Source: Clarkia xantiana subsp. parviflora
Taxonomy: Eukaryota > Streptophyta > Magnoliopsida > Myrtales > Onagraceae
NCBI GenBank assembly: GCA_036873135.1
Contig: JAPTYO010000017.1
Span: forward strand, 13,144,001-13,208,000
Length of the DNA: 64,000 bases
Reading direction: 5' to 3'
Under the pieces are notes generated by a model. It made no database searches and had not been told where the DNA came from. It saw only the letters and a program-made list of their open reading frames with translations. A program made the translations under genes and the position numbers. Below are positions 8,251 to 18,901 of the stretch, in pieces. Every line of letters begins with the position of its first letter. Position 1 is the first letter of the stretch.

Positions 8251-9577
8251 GGTGCATTTCCTAGAGAAGGTGATTATCTCAAACATCGATCCGGCGGAGG
8301 TCTGCGCTATTGAGACAGGATCGGAGGAGGAAGAAAAGCCCACGTGGATGACCCCGATGGTCACGTATCAGACTACAGGGACACTCCCCGATGATAAGGT
8401 GGCAGCTGTCAGGTTGAGGCGGATCGCGGACAACTATGCAATGGTGGACAACCAGTTGTACAAAAAAGGGTATGTAAAGCCTTTTCTAAAATGCGTAGCA
8501 GAGCCTGACACAAATCGGATCCTGAGGGAGCTACACAAAGGAGTCGCGGCTTGCCATGAAGGGGCCCGATCTCTAGTGAGGAAGGCATTGAACTTAGGCT
8601 ACTACTGGCCCTCGATGAACAAGGAAGCGACCGCGATGGTCCGATCCTGTGATGCATGCCAGAGGTACGCCCCAAATATCGTGGCTCCCGCCGCGGACCT
8701 AATGCCCATCAAGAGTGCATGGCCCTTCGCGCAATGGGGGATTGACTTGGTGGGACCTCTTCCCCAAGCGAGAGGTCAGTGCAAGTACTTACTCGTGGAT
8801 ATCGACTACTTTTCAAAGTGGATAGAGGCTAAAGCATTGGCTAGAACGACGGGGCAGCAGATCCTCAAGTTCCTTCAGACTCAGATCATATCCCGGTACG
8901 GGGTTCCTCGAGTGTTGATCAGCGACAACGGCCCTCCGTTCAATGGGGCTCAGTTGAAGGAGTACCTGGAAGAACTAAACATTGAGCATCGGACCGCTTC
9001 AGTCCGCCATGCTCAGACCAATGGCCAGGTAGAATCAGCCAACAAGATCGTGATGGACGTCTTGAAGAAGAGAGTCTATGCCTTGCAGGGCCATTGGTTG
9101 GATGAGCTCGAGAATGTGCTATGGGCTGTGAGAACAACACCCAAGCAATCAACAGGAGAAACTCCGTTTGGCCTGGTTTATGGCACGGAGGCAGTCGCTC
9201 CCGTGGAGATAGCGGTGGCGTCCCACCGCGCGAAATATTACGAGCCTCTGACAAACGAGGAAATGAGACGTCTGGACTTAGACCTACTCGAGGAAAAGAG
9301 GTGGAAGGCTGATGAAGTCCAGGCCCGAATGCGTCTGGCAACAGCCCGATATTATAATCGGCGTGTCAGGTCCCGACAGTTCTTCGTGGGAGAACTTGTC
9401 TGGCGGAGGAACGAGTTTGTTCATCAAGATCGGATCAACAAGCTATCGCCAAAATGGGAGGGACCTTACAAGATCGTAGGGATGCCAGCACCCAATGCAT
9501 ACAGGCTAGAGGACCTTGATGGCAAGACGTTGAAGCATTCCTTCAGTGGCGAACACTTGAAGAAGTATCATGTTTGA
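8042..9577 (+). CDS. Element B second RNase H C-terminus and integrase
   Basis: 511 codons open. Residues 1-60 finish the archaeal-like RNase H. The integrase has an N-terminal HHCC zinc finger ('ELHKGVAACHEGA' with 'SCDACQRY'), the core with 'QWGIDLVGPLP' (first Asp), 'LISDNGPPFNG' (second Asp) and 'QTNGQVESANK' (Glu), with spacing of the DD35E type, and a C-terminal part ending 'LSPKWEGPYKIVG...HLKKYH'. There is no chromodomain. It would join the element's cDNA to nuclear DNA. The stop at 9575-9577 is the normal pol end; element A's frame ends at the equivalent place (14873). Confidence 0.9.
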   Translation: MKCDASLIVNQVQGNYEAKSPTMKKYLHEVQTLKGSFKSFDIEAIPREENTEADALSKFALGVAPEENRKVHFLEKVIISNIDPAEVCAIETGSEEEEKPTWMTPMVTYQTTGTLPDDKVAAVRLRRIADNYAMVDNQLYKKGYVKPFLKCVAEPDTNRILRELHKGVAACHEGARSLVRKALNLGYYWPSMNKEATAMVRSCDACQRYAPNIVAPAADLMPIKSAWPFAQWGIDLVGPLPQARGQCKYLLVDIDYFSKWIEAKALARTTGQQILKFLQTQIISRYGVPRVLISDNGPPFNGAQLKEYLEELNIEHRTASVRHAQTNGQVESANKIVMDVLKKRVYALQGHWLDELENVLWAVRTTPKQSTGETPFGLVYGTEAVAPVEIAVASHRAKYYEPLTNEEMRRLDLDLLEEKRWKADEVQARMRLATARYYNRRVRSRQFFVGELVWRRNEFVHQDRINKLSPKWEGPYKIVGMPAPNAYRLEDLDGKTLKHSFSGEHLKKYHV

Positions 9578-10342
9578 TATTAAGCCGCCGTGAAGGGCGC
9601 AAATTGTCTATCAATAAGATCCGATGTAAGCCTATTTTGAGTTATTTATGAATAAAAGAAATTGCCTTCAGATCAAATTGCTTTCAAATTTATTCTAACT
9701 GTTAGTAAGAAGTCCCGAGTGACGCGACAAAAGCCTTCCGAGGTACGACGAAAGCCCCGCGGGGGATGCGTAAGTCGTCTATATGACGCGGCCAAAAGGC
9801 TTAACAGGTACGGACAAAAGCCCTACGGGGTACACATAAGTCGTCTATATGATGCAACCAAAAGCCTAGGTACGAAAAGACCCCGATGGGTCCGCGTAAG
9901 TCGTCTATATGATGCGGCAAAAAGCCTTAAAGGGTACGACTAAGCCGTCCGGTAGAGACGCAATGAAAGCCCTAAGGGGTATGAAAATGGCCTTGAAAGG
10001 CGGGGACGAGAAACCTTAAGTGGTGAAGTCCCGATTTTGGACGAGAAACCTTAAGTGGTAAAGTCCTGATTGGACGAGAAGCCTTAAGTGGTAAAGTCCC
10101 GATTGGATGAGAAACCTTAAATGGTAAAGTCCCGAGTCAAGCGTCGGAAGGACATATGGAGTCATCTCAAATGGTGCATCGGAACGTTCTGAGTAACAAA
10201 TTTAAAGCCGCTTTAGATAAGTGCAAACGATTATCGAGATCAAAATAGATGAAAGAAATTCCTTATATAAAGGCTCGAAGGCCTGGGAGTTCTGATACAA
10301 AAGATGAAGGAGAAAGACTACAAGGACTATAAATACAGAACA
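9578..10342 (+). repeat. 3' region of element B with two minisatellite-like arrays
   Basis: Non-coding. Array 1 at about 9715-9960 has three units of 60-67 bp marked by 'AAGTCGTCTATATGAYGC' at 9771, 9838 and 9898. Array 2 at about 10005-10140 has four units of 33-35 bp with core 'GACGAGAAACCTTAAGTGG'. Array 2 recurs reversed in B2 at about 63740-63935. The array lies on the downstream side of the antisense gene. Variable tandem repeats in this position are typical of Tat elements. 10141-10342 holds no repeat or gene I recognise. Confidence 0.8.
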
Positions 10343-10750
10343 TTAAGCTTGGTCCTTATTGACGGCATCAACAGGAGTTGGGTCCACGGAGTTGGTGGCA
10401 GAAGGCTCCACAGGGTCAGCCGTTGGAGGAATGGCTATCGGGATCATGGGATCAAGGAGTTTCCGATGAAGAAGTAGCTCCTCTTCACTCTGAACTTGTG
10501 GTATGCATTTCCGGCCTTGAGCATCGGCCTCTTTGGTGGAAATGATACATCCTTCCCGGAGAGCTGCATCATAAGCAGTGCTGAAAATTTCGTTCAGAAC
10601 ATAGTCGAAGTTGAAAGGCTCCCTTCCCTCGAAACCAGATCCACCATCTGAAATCAGCCATCGAAGGAAATGTTAGGTTTATTCGAAAAACTACAATCAA
10701 GCTAAGTAAAGATGAAGGCAAACGATAGAGAAGGAAACCTTACCGGACAT
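10343..10750 (-). CDS. Small spliced antisense gene of element B (103 aa)
   Basis: Antisense to gag-pol. Exon 1 is 10750-10744 (ATGTCCG), the intron is 10743-10648 (GTAAGG...TTTCAG), and exon 2 is 10647-10343, open to a TAA at 10345-10343. The predicted protein has 103 residues. The start, the first seven coding bases and the intron position match the long antisense gene of B2 (60862-60868 exon 1). The N-terminal part ('FNFDYVLNEI', 'AALREGC') and the C-terminal 'NKDQ' end are shared with B2, so this is a version in which the whole middle (the PF04195-like domain and coiled coil) has been deleted while the frame stays open. Function unknown; expression is not shown. Confidence 0.75.
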
Positions 10751-10861
10751 GGTAAAGTCTTGAATCACTTGAAAGGCAGAAAACATAAGGAGGAGAAACT
10801 TCGAGTTCAAAAATGGATGCACTTCCAAAACTGGAGACAGTGAAGAAGAATAGTGCCAGGG

Positions 10862-10880
10862 TCTTAGCTTTTATAGGCCA
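10862..10880 (-). promoter_or_regulatory. TATA-like box for the antisense gene of B
   Basis: On the minus strand CTATAAAAGC lies about 120 bp upstream of the antisense ATG at 10750. The leader between them is alignable with that of B2 (blocks CACTATTC/CATTATTCACTTC and CTCGAAGTTTCTCCTCC), where CATATAAAT occupies the same place. This supports an independent promoter opposing the LTR promoter; the transcription start itself is inferred. Confidence 0.55.
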
Positions 10881-11353
10881 AAGGACAAACAGGACGGACT
10901 TAATCTGGACCGTTGAAGACGAAACGATTCAATCTTGACCGTCGAAGACTGAAGGACGATGCAGAAAAGACGTTGGTGACGTAATGAGTACCTTTTTCAG
11001 AAAGCAACAGTCACGCTGATGTAAACGTCGTTTCCTTATCCCTAAGCATTTAATGCTACAGTAACCGAGGAGTCTCCTCGGATTTGGCAACTGCCCATGG
11101 GGCCTGGTGGGCCCAAGGTAATCATGAGTAAGAGACTCTGTTATGCAACGATCACACGCAAGGCAAAAACCTCCGACAGTGGTATCGGAGGGTATCAAGG
11201 CGAAAGCCTCTAACTGAGGCATCAAAAATGCAAAGATAAAAGTCCCGACGGCGGTATCGGGAGGTATGAAAACAAAAGCCTCCGACAAAGAGGTCAAAAG
11301 ATCTGAACTGAAAGACATGACGAACTAAAAGTCCCCCATGTCTTGGGGGCAAA
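10881..11353 (+). other. B 3' region to the polypurine tract
   Basis: Non-coding. 11155-11300 contains degenerate repeats around 'CCTCCGACAGTGGTATCGG' and 'TCCCGACGGCGGTATCGG', reversed and amplified in B2 at 58118-58285. The sequence just before the 3' LTR, TCTTGGGGGCAAA (11341-11353), is the polypurine tract that would prime plus-strand synthesis. No protein-coding gene seen. Confidence 0.7.
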
Positions 11354-12111
11354 TGATGGGTTCCGATATAATCGTTAGCCCCGTTAACAGCCAATGGACG
11401 GCGAGTAGGTCCAGTGGGCCTCGAGAAAAGCCTGGAAGGTCCAGAGGCCCAGCACGAAGGGTCCCGACTTTAGCGTTCCCGATGTATGAGCTGAATGCTC
11501 CCGATGAGAAGCCTCTGAGTAGGCCCCGATATGCCTTAGTAAAGGCCCCGATAATAAAGCCCCGCAGAGGCTGGACCTGTCCCGTAGAGACTGAAGGTCT
11601 TGGGTGGTGATCTAGAATGAGACAACTCTGGAGTCTCCGACAGGAGTTGGGACTTGTGATCAGAGGATAAAAACCGAGAAACCCTCCTACTAGATAGAGT
11701 AGTAGGAGGCGGTTAGAGATAGAGATAAACTCCCCGAGATACGCAGGGCGTGCCCGAGATACGCGGAGTACGGGTAAGATACGCGGAGCGTGGGGCGAGA
11801 TATACGGAATCCCAACCGAGATATGCGGAATCGTGGCGAGATACACGGAATCATGGGCAAAACTGCCAGGCGCAGTAACAGGTAACTGAGTAACTTCCCC
11901 TCCTATATAAAGGAGGAAGTTACCTCAGAAAACGATCATCGAATACGAACTTAGACTTTGCTTACCACCCATTGATCACCATACTCATTTAAGCATCGGA
12001 GAGGGATTCTGGGTCACCACCCAGGTCATCCCCTTTTGCAGGATTACGCGGAGCCCAGGAGTCCAAAGCTTTCCGTCAAGGACGTAACGGAGCTTCGCCC
12101 GTGATCCAACA
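11354..12111 (+). repeat. 3' LTR of element B
   Basis: 758 bp, same ends and length as the 5' LTR, with about nine substitutions, seven of them transitions. TATA box at 11904-11911 and the surrounding inverted repeat at 11890-11923 are unchanged. Followed by the target duplication CTAAT at 12112-12116. Confidence 0.95.
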
Positions 12112-12116
12112 CTAAT

Positions 12117-12897
12117 GTCAGTAATGGATGCGTATTCAGGATACAACCAAATTCCAATGGCGGAACACGACGCACCTCACACTGCGTTCTATGCAGACAG
12201 AGAGATCTACAATTACAAGGTCATGCCATTCGGACTAATTAACGCTGGAGTAACATACCAACGAATGGTCAACACAATCTTCGGAGATATGATCGGGAAA
12301 GTCATGGAAGCATACGTAGATGACATGGTCGTGAAGTCGACAAAAAGGCGTAACCATGCTGATGACCTCCGCCTGGTGTTTAAAATAATGCGAGAATTCC
12401 AAGTCAGATTAAATCCAAAAAAATGTGCCTTTGGGGTGCAATCAGGAAAAGTTCTTGGCTTCATGGTCAGCGAAAGAGGGATCAAAGCAAACCCGGAAAA
12501 AGTAAAGGTGATAGAAGAAATGGAGTCTCCCAAGAAGCACAAAGAAGTCCAACAACTAAATGGACGTTTAGCAGCTCTTAACAAGTTCCTCGCAAGAATA
12601 GGCGACAAAGCCCTTCCATTCTTCCAAGTACTTCGTACAAACAAGAAGTTCGAGTGGACACCAGTATGTGAAGAAGTGTTCCAACAATTGAAGCAGCATT
12701 TGCGAACGCTCCCAGCGTTAGCAAAACCAATCCAAGGGGAGCCGCTCTACATGTACATATCCGTAAGCAATACTGCAGTCAGCTCAGTACTCGTCAAACA
12801 AAAAGGGACTACACAGCTTCCAGTGTACTACGTGAGCAAGATCCTGGCAAAATACGAAGTGAATTATATGCCAATCGAGAAGTACCTATATGCATAG
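12117..12897 (+). pseudogene. Element A reverse transcriptase, C-terminal part
   Basis: Continues the RT broken at 3110. Motif A 'MDAYSGYNQI' begins at 12124; 'MPFGLINAGVTYQRMV' and the catalytic 'AYVDDMVVKS' follow, so the active site is intact. The thumb/connection ('LNPKKCAFGVQSGK', 'NPEKVKVIEEMESP') leads to the start of the first RNase H. The frame closes at TAG 12895-12897 because of a small deletion within the equivalent of B's 'EKYLFALIIAARKL'; reading resumes in another frame at 12897. About 70% identical by eye to B's RT, so A and B are different Tat families. Confidence 0.85.
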
Positions 12898-13877
12898 TGG
12901 CAGCAAGAAAATTGAGGCCATACTTCCATGCACACGAAATAACAGTCCTGACGGACCAACCCTTGAAGCACATCCTGTCAAAGCCGAACATGTCAGGAAA
13001 ATTAACAAATTGGTCAATCGAGCTAAGTGGATTCCGCATTCACTTTGCACCACAAACTGCAATCAAGGGGCAAGCATTGGCAGACTTTATCGCGGAATTC
13101 ATAGGAATAACCCCGGAAAATGACATTCAAGATGGGGCACGGCGAAATGAAGAACACACTGAGGTGTGGCATATGTACACTGATGGTTCCTCAAACGTGG
13201 AAGGATCAGGAGCTGGATTCCTCATAATTCCGCCTGATGGGTCGGAATCGTTGAAGTATGCTCTTAGCCTAACATTCAGAGCAACGAATAACGAGGCAGA
13301 ATATGAAGCTTTGATAACAGGCTTAAGGATTGCAAAAGGCCTCAGAATCAAACACTTAAGAGTCAAGTGCGACTCACAGCTAGTTGTAAATCAAGTCAAA
13401 GGCGAGTACGTGGCTAAGTCAGAGAACATGCAGAAATACTTGGGACAAGCAAAAGAGCTCATTGCAAGCTTTCAAACTTTCAACATAACGTCCGTCCCAA
13501 GGGAAGAAAATCAAGAGGCAGATGCGTTAAGCAAGTTTGCACAAGGGAGGGAACAAGGCCAAGAAACACACTTCGTCGAAAACAGGATCATGTCCGTAAT
13601 CGACAAACTAGAGGTGTTAAATATCAACACAGAGACGAGATGGATGACTCCAATTATGGCATACCTCACGGATAACGTCCTACCAGAAGAAAGACTTAAA
13701 GCGCAAAAAATCAGAAGAATCGCCGTCAACTATACATTGATTGAAGGCCAGCTGTACAAGAAAGGATTCTCGACGCCATACCTAAAGTGCTTAACATTCC
13801 CAGAAGGTATGACAGTGTTAAAGGACATGCACGAAGGCCAAGCAGCTTGTCACGAGGGCGCAAGATCCTTAATCTGA
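12898..13877 (+). pseudogene. Element A first RNase H end, archaeal-like RNase H and integrase zinc finger
   Basis: 326 codons open. It begins in the first RNase H ('ARKLRPYFHAHEITVLTDQP', here with the TD that B lacks), then a linker, then the archaeal-like RNase H in one unbroken frame: 'MYTDGSSNVEGSGAGFLI' near residue 94, 'ATNNEAEYEALITG', 'RVKCDSQLVVNQVKG', 'REENQEADALSKFA'. The last 80 residues enter the integrase N-terminus ('DMHEGQAACHEGARSLI'). TGA at 13875-13877 ends it; the frame continues past it and CGA-to-TGA would explain the stop. Confidence 0.85.
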
Positions 13878-14873
13878 AAAGCGCTTGGTCTAGGATATTA
13901 TTGGCCAACAATGAGAAGCCAAGCAACAAACATGGTCACGGAATGCGAATCCTGTCAACTATATTCAAGGAACATAACGGCTCCCGCAACGGAGTTGTGT
14001 CCAATCGCAAGTTCTTGGCCTTTCGCTCAATGGGGAATTGACTTGGTAGGACCACTTCCACAATCCAATGGGCAAACAAAGTACATTTTAGTAGCTATCG
14101 ACTACTTCTCCAAGTGGATTGAAGCTAAGGAATTAGCACGTACGACAGATGCACAAATAATGGATTTCATACAAACCACATCATTGCACGATATGGCGTA
14201 CCAAGGGTACTCATCAGCGACAATGGGCCACAATTCAGAAATTCAAGATTGCAAGCGTTCTGTGAAAGACTCAACATAGATCACCGTTTCGGATCAGTGC
14301 GTCATGCTCAAACCAATGGACAAGTTGAATCCGCCAACAAGATCGTCCTGGATGGTCTTAAGAAGAGAGTTCATGCTTTGAAAGGAGGATGGAAAGAAGA
14401 ACTTAGCAGTGTCCTGTGGGCTGTGTGCACAACCCCGAAGGAGTCAACAGGCGAAACACCGTTTAGCTTGGTATACGGAACAGAAGCCGTAGCTCCAATC
14501 GAAATCGCCGTCTCATCATACCGCACAACTCACTTCGACCCCCCAAACCAACGAAGCGGAGATGCGTTTAGACCTGGACTTGGCAGACGAAAGAAGGCGA
14601 AACTCGGAGCTAACCCAAGCCCGTATGCGCTTAATAACTGCAAGACACTACAACAGGAAAGTGAAAGAAAGACAATTCCATGTAGGCGAGATGGTGTGGA
14701 GAAGGAATGAATTATCACACTTGGATCAAATCAACAAGTTATCTCCAAAGTGGGAAGGCCCAAACAAGATTGTCTCAGTTCCTTATGTTAGCGCGTACCG
14801 CCTCCAAGACACCGAGGGCAACATCCTTCCAAACACATTCAACGGGGGGCACTTGAAGAAATTCCACGGTTGA
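13878..14873 (+). pseudogene. Element A integrase
   Basis: Core and C-terminus in three frames. 13878-14180 gives the end of the HHCC finger ('ECESCQLY') and 'QWGIDLVGPLPQ' with the first Asp; a deletion near 14180-14200 shifts the frame so that the second Asp region is partly lost from the main frame; 14249-14540 gives 'SVRHAQTNGQVESANK' with the catalytic Glu; a further shift in the C run near 14540 leads to 14562-14873 with 'SPKWEGPNKIV' and 'GGHLKKFHG' at the terminus. No chromodomain. Not functional. Confidence 0.85.
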
Positions 14874-16015
14874 AGAAAGAACATTATATCAAAATTGTAT
14901 CAAGCTCTTTTGTCTTAAACTCTTATATAAAAAGGAGGGAGATTTATTACCTCCAAGTTTGTTTACAATCATGTAATCACATCATTCATTTAATAAAGTC
15001 AATCTACTCTCGTAGGTACCTTCCCACATTATGCACTATACTCTGGATTAACATCAAGTAGAAAACAACGTGCATACTACTCATAATCATCACGCCACGC
15101 AACTTATAATAGGCGACATCAACAAGTGCATCTTCAACAAATTCAAAAGCAACATCATGCAATATCCTAAAAGTGACATGGTGCGATATCCTTCTCAAAA
15201 GGACAATACCCATGTTCACATCTATCAAAAGTAACATGTTGCGACATCCTTTCCAAGAGGGAAAACCTCATGTTAACTTCTAAAAAATGACATGTTGTGA
15301 AATCCTTCGGGCAAATCCTCATGTTCATAGCCATTCCTTGAAAAGAAACAGGATGCGGCAAATGAATTGATGGGACTGATCACCCCACCGTGGCGGAAGT
15401 CCTCTTGTTAGACGACAACCCCACACACTAAAAGTATGCATACTCTCTTAAGGGTTCATACACCATGAAGACTTAGGCCCGAAAAGGGACAGCTTCGTGT
15501 TATACTCTTTTTTAAGCAAACCTTGTACAAAACTCATCAAACTTACAAGTCGAGTCTTGTATAACGTTATCTTGCTCTTTAGCATTTAACGCAAAAAACA
15601 GCAAAATAAGCAAGAAATATCTTGCAACAACGTCGCCTTAGAATGGAACTAAGAGACGGTATAAACTTAAGTCTTGCTACGTTAAGACGACACTGCTACA
15701 TGTCAAAGGCCAAGTGCCAAGTACAATACTACCTGCAATGCTACAAGTACCAAGTGTACATAACATCCTGCAATGCGCAAGTCGCAACATCGTATGTTCT
15801 ATTCATCACAACAAGGAGTTCAATCCTATCATGCAAGTCCAATACATACGGACAACGAAGATAACGGAAGGTATGAAATATTACTAACAAAGTTTTAATA
15901 TGATTATTATTATTGGAAAACAGGTCCAAAGGACGAAGTACCATACAGGCAAACATACCATCACCTCCAAGGCACTAAGACAGCATATTCGGGAAATCAA
16001 CACCAAGGAAAAACA
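14874..16015 (+). repeat. 3' region of element A with degenerate repeats
   Basis: Non-coding. 15105-15360 carries four to five degenerate units around 'GTGACATGGTGCGATATCC' and 'CCTCATGTTCA'; the same units occur at 39890-40160 in element F. 15500-15680 ('AAACTTACAAGTCGAGTCTTG', 'AACGTCGCCTTAGAATGG') matches the 190 bp repeats of F at 40240-40800. Small ORFs here are not conserved between copies. Confidence 0.65.
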
Positions 16016-17645
16016 TCAACTCAAAGATACATGAGAAGTTCCACTATCCCCAGTAAGCTGTGGAACATCATCCATAAGTTCGGGAGGAGTAGCAAGGACA
16101 TCAGCACCTCCTCCATCTTCAATCATATCATAGGCGTTTACATCAAGCCCCAAAGTGTGTAATGCCTTAAGATAATTAACGGCATAGTCAGAGCAAGGCC
16201 CAAGCTTGTCAAAAGGAAAATTGGAGGCAAGCGCGTTGACACGACGAAAGTAATCCTCGGCACGCTTTCCCATCATGGTATCAGTTATCTTCTTAGCTGC
16301 AAGGCTAAAAGCGGGAGTACTCAAATATTGGGAAAAACCGCTTCAATTCCAAGCGCATAATGTTCCTCACGTGCGGCAATCAAGGCAGCTTCTCGAGACG
16401 TGATGTCATCAGAAATCTGTTTCTCAAGCGCAATCATCTCAGCTTCAAGATCAGAAATTCGAGTCTTCTGCACCTGATACTTGATCTCGGAATCAACTAT
16501 CTTCAAGCCAAGTGCACACACCTTCTCCTTAGAACGAGCGAGTTCAAGACTAACGGTGTTACATTTGTTGACAGCAGTTCTTCTAGCACTAACAAGCTCC
16601 ACAACATACGACGACATATTAACCATCTGAGACACAGCCTGAAAATCATACAAGAACACAAGGCCATAAATATTACACAACAAAGGCATACAGCACGAAA
16701 GTTATCAAGGAATAGAACTTGTTAACTTACAGGAGCAAAGTTGGCCAAAGCATGTTCAACACACTCTTCGGCTTCTTCATCAGTCCTCGGACAAGCACGT
16801 CGATCACCTGGGGGCACACTCCTATGCAGCACACGAACGCCAACCTCCGGCATATTAAGTTTCACCTCCTTAGGAAAGCGAAGACCACCACAACCAAGAG
16901 GTTTCCAAGCATCACCAGATATATCACCTTCCAAGGGACGAAGAAGATGATCACGCTTCAAAGCTTGGATCACTGCAGGGAAAAGATAAAGAATAAAAAC
17001 TAAGTGTTTAAAATCAAAGTATAATGAGAAATGCGAGGTACATCTCATACCAACAGACGGGGAGCGATCCTTTGGGAGTCGATCTCTCGACTGGGGGGGC
17101 AGAAGATACCATCGTGCATTCAGTGACTTCCTTTTCCTTATCAAGAGTGGAAGGAGGAAGGGCAACATTCGTCCTTACACGCTTAGGATCATTCGAGACA
17201 TGCGACACCACCTCGGATCGCTTGACAGGAAGTTGATAATCATCCACGGAAACATCAAGAGCAGGGAAATGTACTGGATAATCAAAAAAGACAAAGTAAA
17301 TGATGAGTTAAAGAAATAAAAAGAAAAGTTACAGGGAAAAACATCTTACCCATGAGCCCTTTTCCGCAACCATATCCAGAAGTCATGGGGACAACAAGAA
17401 CAAGTGGTGAAGTGGACGTCACGAATGGAGGAGTGTGGCGAATAGACTCCGCGTGCAAGGAAGAGTTCTTACCAATAAACCAGTCTACAAGGATGATATG
17501 ATCCAAGGGTACGAGGGCCATCAATATGTAACTCGTCACCAACATCTGAACATAATATCACTCGCGGGATGGGGATAGAAGACTTACTCATAATAACCAC
17601 GGCAAGAAGACTAACTCTGAAAAGAAGACTGCGTAACTCGGAATC
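16016..17645 (-). pseudogene. Antisense spliced gene of element A (decayed)
   Basis: Runs opposite to A's pol. Likely exons on the minus strand start after TTTTCAG at 17646 (ATG at 17591), with further donors/acceptors at GTAAGATG (about 17348), CCCTGCAG (exon from 16973), GTAAGTTAAC (16730-16721) and TTTTCAG (exon from 16638). The last exon is a coiled coil rich in Glu, Lys, Ala and Leu followed by 'FPFDKLGPCSDYA'. Exons align with those of G: 'KEVKLNMPEVGVRV' corresponds to 'KEVSLTTPEVGVRV' and 'KEKVCALGLKIVD' to 'KEKARIL.MKIVD'. The central PF04195-like domain appears to be missing, and frameshifts lie near 17480 and 16325. Confidence 0.65.
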
Positions 17646-17679
17646 CTGAAAATTACAAGTAACAAGTCAATCAGTGTGC

Positions 17680-18010
17680 GAGCTCTATGTATGTACATGC
17701 ATATCGACAAGGATGCATGTCGACAAGTGAATAATATTTTCTAAGTATTTCCATGTACGTACATACATGTCGACAAGGATACATGTCGACAAGTGAAGAA
17801 TATTTTCTAAGTGTTTCCATGTACGTACATACATGTCGACAAAGGTACATGGCGCCAAGTGAAGAATATTTTCTAAGTGTTTCCATGTATGTACATACAT
17901 GTCGACAAGGGGAAAATATTTTTTTAAGTGTTTCCATGTACGTACATACATGTCGACAAGAGGAAAATATTCTCTAAGTGTTTCCATGTACGTACATACA
18001 TGTCGACAAG
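17680..18010 (+). repeat. Tandem repeat of 50-67 bp in A's 3' region
   Basis: Five to six units containing 'CATGTACGTACATACATG' (nearly self-complementary), 'TCGACAAG' and 'GAAGAATATTTTCTAAGTGT'. Both strands are open across parts of it because the unit lacks stops, which explains the repetitive ORFs. Related but more decayed units occur at 44140-44330 in F. Confidence 0.85.
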
Positions 18011-18487
18011 GATGGATTGCATGCATCAAGTAGCTATTATCAACTTCTACACAATACCTCCTAAACATTCCTACGACGCTTATCAACAAAGCTCATGCGA
18101 CAACATCTATGGTAACAAGCACTAGATATTATTAAAATATTCTCTAAGTGTTTAGCATGTTTGCAAACAATGACCGACAGTCTATACATGACGCTCAACG
18201 TACATTGCCCAAGCTATCATCACCAACATACAACCTTTGACGGCCGTGTACGTACAACTACCGATCATCAATATCGAGCACGTTAAAACAACGACTAAGG
18301 CATGGGAAAACATGTCGGCAATGAACACTATGCATAAGGGAAGTATAACGATTCATTTACACTTTCCTAAAATTTTCAGCACTTAGAAAATTTTTGGCCG
18401 ATTTGGGTCTAAGTATTCTAATGCATTTTATCAAACACCTTGTATGCATGATAAGATAGCTAGGTACATGGTGATTTCAAGAATAAA
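18011..18487. other. Non-coding part of A before element C
   Basis: No gene. The stretch 18360-18470 ('TTTTCAGCACTTAG', 'ATCAAACACCTTGT') is shared with F at 44455-44530, showing that A and F have homologous 3' regions. Ends at the insertion point of C. Confidence 0.6.
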
Positions 18488-18901
18488 TGATGCAGCGTGA
18501 TAGGAAGCGCAAATTCGTTGATTCTAAGAATACCCGAAAATTGACGCCGATTTGAGGAAAAACCTCGATTTTCTGATTTATCAATAAACTGAATGCAAAT
18601 TCGTCCAACAATGTCTTAAATAGAAAACCCTAAACTGTGAAATAACCGAAAATAACGAACAAATCCCGAATAAACTAAAAATTGCAAAAAAGACCAGAAA
18701 TAATATTAAAACACAATTTTGAAGCCCTAAACGATGGAATTTGGCCAAAGCAGCGTACATCACGGCATAGCCGTTATGTTGAACCGGAGCACCAATTCCT
18801 GATTGAAAAACACTATTCACTTGCCAAAATCCGAACGTCCGCCCGAAAAACACTATTCACGACCAAAAATCTCCAAAATCTATTCTGTTTTGCCTGCATC
18901 A
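18488..18901 (-). repeat. 3' LTR of element C
   Basis: 414 bp. Similar to 23228-23607 but with indels (380 bp there), notably 18610-18660 and 18740-18880. On the minus strand it starts TGATGCAGGC; the preceding CCCCGGAGGGAA is the polypurine tract and is also part of the pol coding sequence. Confidence 0.9.

Larger units (their letters stand above)
3111..12111 (+). mobile_element. Tat-type Ty3/gypsy element B, full length, young
   Basis: A 9001 bp LTR retrotransposon with two 758 bp LTRs, exact 5 bp target duplication CTAAT (3106-3110, 12112-12116), tRNA-Asp-like primer binding site, gag, protease, RT, RNase H, archaeal-like RNase H, integrase, tandem-repeat 3' region with a small antisense gene, and a polypurine tract. 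I count about nine substitutions between the LTRs (roughly 1.2%), so insertion is recent. Only a handful of lesions break it: in-frame stops at 5062, 6216 and 7818 and single-base frameshifts near 5670 and 8010. It is inserted inside the RT gene of element A. Confidence 0.95.

Noticed and set aside
17680..18010. CRISPR-like array of spaced repeats
   Set aside because: Units are contiguous tandem repeats with no unique spacers, in a plant retroelement 3' region.
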